A stretch of DNA of 64,000 nt from Sorex araneus (lineage: Eukaryota; Chordata; Mammalia; Eulipotyphla; Soricidae), in NCBI RefSeq assembly GCF_027595985.1, contig NC_073308.1, positions 11,740,566-11,804,565 on the forward strand. Reading direction: 5' to 3'. This document shows, in pieces, positions 55,727 to 64,000 of the stretch (position 1 is the stretch's first letter; every line of letters starts with the position of its first letter). The notes beneath the pieces are model-generated. The model searched no databases and was not told the DNA's origin. It saw only the letters and a program-made list of their open reading frames with translations. The position numbers and the translations under genes are program-made.

Positions 55727-55845
55727 GAGAGCCGGAGCAGTAGTACAGTGGGTGGGGCGCTCCTCTGCCTTCCCGTCCCCCAAGCCCCTCCAGGAGTAAC
55801 CCCCGCGCTCCACCGCGTATTACCCAAAACCGAAAACTAAAGTTT
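55727..55845 (+). mobile_element. SOR SINE, forward, shortened
   Basis: GAGCCGGAGCAGTAGTACAGTG to CCGCGTATTACCCAAAACCG. The B-box segment is deleted. Confidence 0.65.
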
Positions 55846-56234
55846 AATCAGAGGTTGAACAGAAGAGTGACTTAGGTCAGTCCCCAAGCCCTGCATGGGG
55901 TGACCACTGAACAGAGCGAGGAGGAAGTCGTGAACACCACTGGGTGTGGCCCAAAACCAACGGACAGTTTGCGGAGAAGCACCCTAAAAGCTCAGAAGCC
56001 AGCCAGGAGCGCCACTTAGGACCCCCGCCCCTCCTCCCGAGAGAAGTTGGCCCAGTGTTTTGCCACGAAATCAAGCTGCCAGTGAGAACCTTGTGGCAGA
56101 CCTAGCATGTAATCTGGTACCAATTTAACCTAGTAATCCTCTATTTTTCTCTTTTGTGTTTGTGTGGGGGGACCTGAGCACAATGCAAGGCAGTGCTGAG
56201 GACTTTCATTTCTAATCTTGGCGTTCTCTCTCTT

Positions 56235-56400
56235 TTTTTTTAATTGAATCACCATGAGATACACGGTTACAAAGTTCCTGATGGGGTTTCAGTCCTACAA
56301 TATTCCAACATCTTGGAACATCTTGGCAACCTTTCTTTAATATTACTTTCATAAGTTTCCATGAAGTATCTACCCTCTTTAGAGAATTTAGGCGGAGGTA
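56235..56400 (-). mobile_element. L1 3' end fragment
   Basis: T run then AATTGAATCACCATGAGATA. Same terminal sequence as at 5465 and 58355, reversed. Confidence 0.5.
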
Positions 56401-57399
56401 GGGGAGACAGAATTTTAGAAAGAAAATTTTAGGCCTCTGCCTCCATCTTGGGAGAACCCACCTTTCTCTGTCACACAGATACACTTCTACAACATAACGA
56501 TTTCCATTCTAGTTCTCTTTCTCTTACAACAGAGAGAATGGGATGGACAGTGAACCTCGAATACATGCACCTGCTAGAGAATTCCTTGAGATGGCGAGTA
56601 AGGTAACCTCTGAATGAATGTGAGTTTCCATGATAGCAATCTGGAAGCAATAATCCTGCTCCATCTCATAAAATTTAATGAAGTGATGGGGTGTGTATAC
56701 TGTAAAGTGCTTGCAAGTATTTACTTGGGGCTACACTTCAGTTTCAGGTACCGCTTTGTGTGGAACAGGGTGACAGACAGTGGTGCAGATAAGACCTGAC
56801 CTTGCAAAGCGGCTCAGAAGCAAAGCCTCACAAGAGAGAGTATCTGGGCCAAGTTGGCAAGAATAGGATTTCAGCCAGCACTGGGTGTTTGGACTTGAGC
56901 CTCACTCGACCTCCTGGTCACATGAGACTTAGACACAGAAACTGTCAGGTGTGCTTAGCAAGTCATGCTTATGCAGCATCTGCCTTGATTGGGATTGGAG
57001 CGGGGCAAAGCAGAGTTGGAGAGGTGATAGGCCAATAATGCTAAACTTTCTGTACTTAGACCATCCTCAAGCCGAGACCGCTATAAGTTATGTGTGTATT
57101 TGGCACTAAAGTGAACAGCCATCACTGCTCCCGAAGGGTGTTTCTCCGCCCACCATTCTCCTTCGCTCCACGCACAACATGTCCAGGCACATTGGGGGAA
57201 AAACTGTTCTCCAACAGCTTTGCACTTAATAAAATCAATATCCTGCCTTCCCAGACTGATATTCCTGGTCCTTGAGTCTGTAGTCTTTGTGGAGGTCAAG
57301 AACACTCAGAACCCTGGAATTCTTGGTTGTATCCCCAAGAATATCCCCAATCCCATTCCAGTCCCAATGCCTTACATCGTGCTTTTTTTTTTTGCTTTT

Positions 57400-57640
57400 T
57401 TTTTCTTTTTGGGTCATATCCAGTGATGCTCAGGGTTTAGTCCTGGCTCTGCACTCAGGAATTACTACTAGCAGTGCTCAGTGGGACATATAGGATGCCA
57501 GGGCTCAAACCTGGGTCAGCCGCATGCCAGAAAACTGCCCTACCCACTGTACTATCACTCAGGTGCCCTTACAACATGCTTTCCCTGACTTGTATGAAGT
57601 AAATATAATCAAAAGCAAAATTTTTCTTTTCTTTTTTTCC

Positions 57641-57699
<59 letters not shown>

Positions 57700-58018
57700 T
57701 TTTTCTTTTTTGTTTTTGGGCCACACCTGATGATGTTCAGGGGTTACTTCTGGCTCTGCACTCAGGACTTACTCCTGGGGATGGTCAGGGAGGCCATATG
57801 GGATGACAGGGATTGGACCCTGGTTGGCCACCTGCAAGGCAAACACTCTATCCACTATACTGCCACTTCAGTCCCTTCTTATTTTCTAATTTTTCTTTAT
57901 TTTTTGGGAGGTGGCCACACCTAGCTGTCCTCAGGGGTCACTCCAGGAGGGTCTCAGGGGTCCAGATGAGATTCTGAACCCAGGTTGGCTGTGTTCAATG
58001 TACTATCTCTCCTTCCCA
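57400..58018 (-). mobile_element. Three reversed SOR SINEs with a (TTTC)n tract
   Basis: Copies at about 57400-57566, 57714-57876 and 57908-58018. The TTTC microsatellite at 57640-57700 is the expanded tail of the second. Confidence 0.8.
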
Positions 58019-58316
58019 AAATTTCCCCTTAACCAGAAAACCCTCCACTCTTAGTAAACAGAGTAATGGCTTGTATTGCAAGCCATTATACTAATTAGGC
58101 TGGGCAACTTGGGACTCAGTGGGCAGCTGGGGCCTTGACCTACTAAGGAACCAGGAGACAGGCTTTTCCCCTTGGTAATGACATTTCACAGTGAGTGCTC
58201 CCAAGGAGTATATTCCAGGGCAGTGAGCCTGGCTGTAGGGTACACATCCATCCCAGGTCTACATACACATGAAAAGGAAGAGGCCTGGGAGATACAGTGG
58301 GCAAGAAGACACTTTC

Positions 58317-59608
58317 TTTGTGTGTGTGTGTGTGTGTATGTGCGTGTGTGTGTGTGTGTTTTATTTTATTGAATCACCATGTGGAAAGTTTCAAAGTTCT
58401 CAGGCTTATGTCTCAGTTATACAATACTCAAACACCCATCCCTTCATCAGTGCCCATATTCCACAACCAAAAACCCCAGTATACCTCCCACCCCATCTCC
58501 CCACCCCCACCTGCATAACTGATGAATTTCACTTCATTTTCTCTTTACCTTGATTACATTCCATATTTCAACACATAACTCACTATTGTTGTTGGAGTTT
58601 CCCCCCAAAAAAGACCGTCCTACTACCAAGGAAGCATTTGATAATTAGTTTTCCATTGCTTAGAATTAAGAGATATGAAGTCTCACTGCTCCAAATACAT
58701 ATGTAGGGAGCCATCTTACAGAGTTTGGCTCTTATCGTCTAGTCAAGCGGAGGCTGCTTGGAATTCCTGTGATCTTATCATTTCACCATTTGTCTCACTA
58801 GCCAAAGGCCATGCCTGATCAACATTCTACTACTGTTCCTATGGGGGTCCAAGCATGCATACCACCCCCCTCCCACCAAGAGGTATAAGTATTGTAACTG
58901 CTGTGAATAAACTCTCTCTCTCTCCTCCTCCTTCTGGCTCTGCGTCTCTTCGTTTGGTTGCGTCCCCTCCTTAGCCCCACGAAGGCTAAGGACCTAGCTC
59001 GGACCATCAGAGAACTTTGTACGCAAGTGTGAGGAGATACATAACTCTTTTTTTTCTTTTCTTTTTTTTTTCTCTTCTCCCTTCCCGCGCTGCCCAATTC
59101 GTATCTGCTTGATAGACCTCATAATATGGTGGACGCCATGTCGCGTTTCTCCTCGAAAATGGGAAACAACCGGGAAAGAGGGAGATTTTCTCTCCTCGGC
59201 CGGTGTGGGGCTATGGCTTAGTTCACAGTCTAGAGAAATGGCTGCTACTTTGATTATCTTCAATATTTCAACAAAAAACTCAGTTATTGTTTGGAGTTTC
59301 CCCCCAAAGTCAGACCTGCTAAAAAGGAACCGTTTCACATTGCTGACAATTAAGAGATGTTAAGTCAAGGTTTTGGATTTCTATATAAAGCCCAGGGAAA
59401 ATTCTGCCAGAAATTGCATCCCTGCAAGCTTTTACTTCCCTTTTGTGGTGCTCATAAGATGGAAAAGCCTGGAGAGAGAAACCTTACCCGCCTGGTGCCG
59501 CATGGGGCAGCGGCTCAGCTCACAGTCCAGAGGCCTCTCTGGGAGCTGCTAGAGTCCAAAGTAGTTCAGTTGGCCTCCGGGATCATGCTCGTGCAGCAGC
59601 CGAAAGGC
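58317..59608 (-). mobile_element. 5'-truncated L1 insertion with target-site duplication
   Basis: CAAGAAGACACTTTC occurs at 58302-58316 and 59609-59623. On the - strand the element ends GATTCAATAAAATAAAA, with a (CA)n tail. Internal 3' UTR-like segments recur: GGAGTTTCCCCCCAAA at about 58592 and 59290. An LTR interrupts it. Confidence 0.65.
58702..59037 (+). mobile_element. LTR-like element, ~336 bp, in the L1
   Basis: Starts TGTAGGGAGCCATC, a start like that of IAP-type class II LTRs. It has GAGGTATAAGTATTG, then AATAAA at 58906-58911 and a CT-rich U5-like end. TACATA lies at both sides (58696-58701 and 59038-59043), but the 3' end lacks the canonical CA. No internal retroviral genes. Confidence 0.5.
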
Positions 59609-59759
59609 CAAGAAGACACTTTCCTTGGTCCCATTTGAGCATCGATTCCCCAAGCCCTGACAGGTGTGATTCCTGGGCAGAGAGCCAGGAATAAGCCCTG
59701 AGCACTGCTGACCCCAAAATAAAAATAAAATTTTTTTTTGTTGTTCTTAATGGGCAGGG

Positions 59760-59845
59760 AGGGACCAGAAATATAGTGCAGCAGGCAGGACTCCTGCCTT
59801 ATGCTCCAACCCAAGTTTGATGTGGCCCGATGTGGCCTAAAACAC
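59760..59845 (+). mobile_element. SOR-type SINE remnant
   Basis: GGGACCAGAAATATAGTGCAG to GATGTGGCCTAAAACACAAA, with much of the body missing. Confidence 0.5.
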
Positions 59846-59849
59846 AAAA

Positions 59850-62800
59850 ATCATAATACTAAAATTAAAAGGGAAGAATGGCATCTGGAAGTATGAGGGG
59901 TGAATGGTCTCCCGTGCTCTGCAGAGCCCTGCCAGCTGCACTGCCGCCCCTGATGCCCTCTTCCTATCCTTCTGGGGGCTGCCTTCCGTGCTGGCTGGCC
60001 TGGCCATCTGGGCTCTCCCCTGCCACGGAGTGCGCATGTGCGTCCAGTAAGTGATGCTCACCAAGCTGGGCCCTACATTCCCACCACTATTAATCAAGAT
60101 CTGTTCACAGTTATCCTTCGGGATGGCACGTGCTTTCTGAGACGTCAGACTGAGAACACGGCGGCTGGGCTGGGGCTTGCCCTGGGTCTATGGGTTCCTT
60201 GAACAGCACCTGCAGTGACCCCAGGTGGCTCAGGGATCACTCCTGGTGGTTCTGGGGATGGAGTCAGGTCAGCTGAAGACAAGAGCCCTGCACTGAATCT
60301 CTCGGGCCCTGGAAGTGAAGCCCAGATGGGACATCCTTTCCCTCCAGCTTGGGGCATGTACAAGCCAAAGTGACCCTGTGCATTCCCACAGTGCTGGTGA
60401 GAACAAGATGGAGCATCTAAGCCTGCCCTGCTTCTTCCAGAGCAAGGTTAGAAGTTTCATACAATTGCTCACTCTCTTCTGTAGTTGTCTGGTGACAAGA
60501 ACTGTTTCCCACATATGGCTGACTTTAGGTTAAACTGCAGCATAGGCACTGTGTGGCACTGGAGAATGTGCCTAGGCTCCCACAGCACATGATGTGCTTT
60601 CATCCTGAATGCTGTCTTCCCAGAACTGGATCTTAAAATTCGTGTTTCATACATTTTGGGGGGTGGTGGCCTTATTTGGGTCCATATATAGTATAATATT
60701 TAAGGCTTCCTGGAAGTTGTTTTGGATTTGGGGTGATATACTTTAGGCTATAGGAAATCTAAGTAATGTTGAAGGGAAAGCTCGGAGAGGCAGCCATGGG
60801 AACGGAGGAAGGGAGTCAGGCGTCGGCAGGGATGAGCAAGGCCTGCCTTAAGCCCAGCTTGGCTAGCAGCTAGGAGGCTGACACAGGCCAGAGCAGGAGT
60901 GCAGCAGGAAGGCACAGTACAGCAACCCTGGCTCATCCCCCAGGTCCCATCAGGAGTGACCCCAGAGCACAATCAGGTGCAACCCAAAAACAATTTTTTT
61001 TAAAGGCTCGCACAGCAGGCCGAATCCCACAGCAGGACTTGCCCCGAGGCCCGAGTTAGGGTAAGGTAAGCATGTCCTGTGTCGTGCTGAGCTTCTCCTG
61101 ATTAAATCCCACTTGGGTGAAAGCCCCCGGTGCTGTGGATCAGCACGTTCCTCCCACAGGGAAGAGGGCGGTGGTTGGCCATACTGAGTGCCAGGCTGTC
61201 TTGACCTTTCACTCACTTTAAATCTGGGGAGGGGCACCCTGCGGTGATCTTAGGTTCCAGGAAAATGGGAGGCCTGAGACCTGAAGAGCTCAGGATTGCC
61301 CAGCGAGAGCTGGTGGCTCCGGGTTAGACACTCAGCTCCTCCCGCCTGCAGCTGCTCCAGAGTGGCAGGGCCCCCAGGAAAGGCCTTCGCGTCCAGCTGT
61401 GGGACCAGCAGTCCTGGCAGATCCTGCAAACGCCACGGCCTCCAATAGGCTGGACCAGCCTGATGCTGTCCGCACAGCCTGTCTGGTGAGGGTGAGGTGT
61501 ACATTCCATGCAGTGACCCTGAGCAGGAGCAGGCGTGCTGGCTCCTTCCTGGGCACACTGCAGCTCTGTCTTCTCCTTGTGTGTCCCTTCGTGAGGGGGA
61601 GCTGGAGGCTGCTGCTGTCAGCAGCCAGGAAGGACTGCCTCTCAGACGCATGTGGCCATGTGCTCTACCAGCCAGAAAGCTGCTGACCAGGTCACACAAT
61701 CTCCTAGGTTTCAAGACACTCCCTGATGGCTCTGCCATGTCCCTGCCACTGCACGTGATGCAGAGAGTGCCGTCATTCATCCCAGGATCCAGGATGCCAG
61801 GGCTAGAGGGCTGAGACAGTCCTGTGGACCCTGGGCAGGAGTGAGTGTCCAAAAGGTCTGCTCTGGCCACTCAGCAGCTGCTGAGTCTACCCAAGAAGGT
61901 GGTCACCAATACCAACACTGTCCCTGTCCCTGACTCCCCATTGGAGCTGGGGGACAAGCCTGGGGCCCCGCATGCAAAGCCTGGTTCCTTCCAGGCCTTT
62001 GTGCCATCTCCCCAGTTCTTCAAAACACTGACTTCAGCAAGATGACCAGGTCCCAGAAAAGTTAACGGCCTTTGAGCTCATAAGGCTTTTATAGCTAAAA
62101 GCACCTTAGCATGTTGGCTGATATCTGACAGGTGGGACCCTGTTCTTTGACACAGCCTTTGGTTTGGGATTTGGTCCACTGCCTCTTGCCTGGGGAGTCT
62201 CTCCTGCCAGCAGCGTCACATAGCCCACCGTCCATCTCAGGCCTCAGCGTCCCTAGGGATGCTCAGCGTCTGTGACAAAATTTATCATGTCTGGCTACTA
62301 ACAACAGCCCTCGAAGGTTTCCAGTGTTCTCATTTTTCTTTCTTCTTTTCACAGATCATCAGGGAAATCCAAATCAAGGGTTGTAGCTGCCCACATGGGT
62401 GCCCAGGGAGGTCTCAGAACTGTGGGGGTCCCCTACTGCCCTGTTTGCCCAACCACTTGGGGGCGCAGATGAAGCCAAGGTCCTGCCCATGGGACTTCTT
62501 GGTGTGACATCATCGCTGCCACTGATGTGGGCAGTAAATCTTGTGCAAGCCGTCAGAGCGGGAAAACCACAGTCTCAGTTGCATTTAGGTGCAAAGACAT
62601 GGGGCAGCTCCCTGCACCCACTGCCCTCAGGAGAAAGGTCCTGACATTTCAGGTGGAAACCCCCTGCCCCTCCAAAGAATCTGACTGATACACATCTGAT
62701 TATTTCTAGCTTCAACTTTCGGTGTTGGGACCTCTCCAAGTCTGTTTCATTAAGGGCTGCTTTAATACACGCAGGACAGAACCCTCTAGAGAAGGAAGTG

Positions 62801-62855
62801 AGAGGGTGGGGAGGGCTCCCCCACTTTCTGTGTAGATTCGGAAATCCCTTCAAAA
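59850..62855. other. Intergenic stretch with no recognised gene
   Basis: Mostly single-copy-looking sequence with a reversed SINE remnant at about 60210-60310 and a forward SOR-type copy at 60862-60992. Short frames at 61.2-62.05 kb were checked and match no protein I know. Confidence 0.5.
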
Positions 62856-62859
62856 ACAA

Positions 62860-63245
62860 AAATCATCAGTCCAACAGATAGGTGAACAGACACTTCCCCT
62901 AGAGGACGGCCAGTAGGCATATGATGATCCCCTCGTCAGGGAGATCCAAATCAAAGTGACAATGAGTGGCCCGAGAGAGCACAGCACTCACTGCCAGCTG
63001 CTGGGCACCACAGGGCCCCCTCACTTTGGGGCCCCTCGATCTGTTCCCAGCAAAGATCACCTAAAAACTAGTGAGAGCATCTCACATCAGGGGAATGGTG
63101 TATACCAAAAAAACTGGGGCGAGTTGGCAGGTTGCAGTGAGAAAATGAATCCCATCCGCTGCTGGGAGGTGCTGAGAAAGGAATCAACAGCTGTCGTCTG
63201 GCTCAGTAGCTAAGGAAAACAGTATGGAGAATTCTTCGTAAAGGA
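62860..63245 (+). mobile_element. Old L1 remnant
   Basis: GTCAGGGAGATCCAAATCAAA, CATCTCACATCAGGGGAATG and GGAAAACAGTATGGAGAATTC follow the order of the L1 ORF2 end and 3' region. Degraded. Confidence 0.55.
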
Positions 63246-63255
63246 AGAGTGGCGG

Positions 63256-63378
63256 TTCCAGCTGGAGCAATAGGACAGCAGGTGCTGTGTTTGCCTTTCA
63301 TGCAGCTGACCTGGGTTTGACCCCTGGCACCCTATATGGTTTCTGAGCATCACTAGTGTGGCCCCTAAAAAAATCACC
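63256..63378 (+). mobile_element. SOR SINE, forward
   Basis: AGCTGGAGCAATAGGACAGC, GGGTTTGACCCCTGGCACCC and a GTGTGGCCCCTAAAAAAA tail. Confidence 0.75.
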
Positions 63379-63837
63379 AATCCAAAACCTGGAGGTTCAG
63401 AGGAAGTCACCAGGCCTGGGTGGATGAAATGACTCAGATTGGGCCCAGAACCCCAGGAGGTGGCAGCCCCGGCTCCTGGTGGGAGTTTTTGTCCAGTGAC
63501 CCCTCAAGGTGCTAGTGCCTGGTCTGGCTTCACTGGACAACCACACCCTTTCCACTCAAGGTATGGAGCCATCCTCAGGAGTTTATTTTATTGGGGGGTT
63601 GAGGGAGATTTGGGGCCACAGGATCACAGGTACTCAGGATCACAGCTGGTGGGTTCTGGGAAGCATGCGTAGTGGGCCGTGTGTAAGGCACCCCAGGCCC
63701 ACTCTCAGGCACTTTAGCAGGAAGGCCTTCGCTTCAGTTCTGGCATCTTCTAGCTCTCTATCAGGGCACAGAGTACCGCCCCCCGAGCCCCGTGTAGAGG
63801 GCTGCTAGGCAGTGGAAGCTTTTTGGTGGGGTGGCAT

Positions 63838-63982
63838 GCCCACACCCGATTGGAGCCAGCTCCTGGCTCAGGGATTGTTCCTGGCGAGGTTCAGGGACCC
63901 TCTGTGGTGCCGGGGATCAAACCAGGGTCGGCCACAAGCTAAACCAGCGCCGCGCCCCCTGCAGTATGGTTCTGGCCCTGGC
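63838..63982 (-). mobile_element. SOR-type SINE, reversed
   Basis: CCCACACCCGATTGGAGCCAG, CCGGGGATCAAACCAGGGTC and a terminal GTTCTGGCCC. Confidence 0.65.
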
Positions 63983-64000
63983 ACTCTTTCCTTCTGATCA

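Larger units (their letters stand above)
58288..59728 (+). mobile_element. SOR SINE split by an L1
   Basis: The head end (GGGAGATACAGTGGGCAAGA) stops at 58316. The remainder (GGTCCCATTTGAGCATCGATT to CCCCAAAATAAAAATAAAA) follows 59623. The L1 at 58317-59608 lies between, flanked by a 15-bp duplication. Confidence 0.75.

Noticed and set aside
58690-59100. Possible retroviral coding sequence next to the LTR-like unit
   Set aside because: The flanking sequence reads as L1 3' region. No gag, pol or env homology or primer-binding site was evident.
61250-62045. Moderate frames on both strands that might be a gene or pseudogene
   Set aside because: No domain or family recognised, and frames are short and discontinuous. 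A BLASTX search would be decisive.
55500-64000. Expected neighbour SNHG15/SNORA9 or MYO1G upstream of CCM2
   Set aside because: No H/ACA snoRNA boxes in a convincing hairpin context and no myosin exons were recognised. They may lie beyond the window.

Overview
The window is mammalian nuclear DNA. The repeats point to a shrew (Soricidae, Sorex-like). It is packed with copies of a tRNA-derived SINE whose head carries A-box and B-box (GGTTCGATTCC) motifs and whose body and A-rich tail match the shrew SOR family. A second SINE shares that head but has a different body. No bacterial-style operons, CRISPR arrays or tRNA/rRNA genes were found. The species call rests on remembered repeat families, not on a search.

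Two protein genes lie tail to tail. NACAD (NAC-alpha domain containing) is on the + strand with 8 coding exons at 7573-12874. CCM2 (malcavernin) is on the - strand with 10 coding exons from 54275 down to 14355. Every exon junction has GT/AG sites and a continuous phase, giving complete predicted proteins of 991 aa (NACAD) and 449 aa (CCM2). Order and orientation match human 7p13, where NACAD and CCM2 are neighbours.

Layout. 1-6.9 kb: intergenic, old LINE pieces and SINEs. 6.9-7.7 kb: CpG-rich NACAD promoter with RFX-type X-boxes, a CCAAT box and a possible alternative first exon. 7.6-12.9 kb: NACAD. 12.9-14.35 kb: short convergent spacer, where a SINE tail supplies the only canonical poly(A) signal for CCM2. 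14.35-26.6 kb: CCM2 exons 10 to 2. 26.6-54.2 kb: CCM2 intron 1, about 27.6 kb, holding a broken L1, a TMEM14A processed pseudogene, a 1081-bp solo LTR inside a SINE, a 184-bp direct duplication and several SINE-derived minisatellites. 53.9-55.5 kb: CCM2 CpG island with two GC-rich tandem arrays. 55.5-64 kb: upstream intergenic DNA with SINEs, an L1 that split a SINE and itself holds an LTR, and old L1 remnants. No third gene was recognised there.

The two genes are not known to share a pathway. NACAD is a relative of the ribosome-associated NAC alpha subunit. CCM2 is the adaptor of the KRIT1-CCM2-PDCD10 complex that restrains MEKK3 signalling in endothelium. No previously unknown functional system was found. 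The most notable items are the nested-insertion histories, the SINE-provided poly(A) signal, the unusually short NACAD middle region and its possible alternative first exon.
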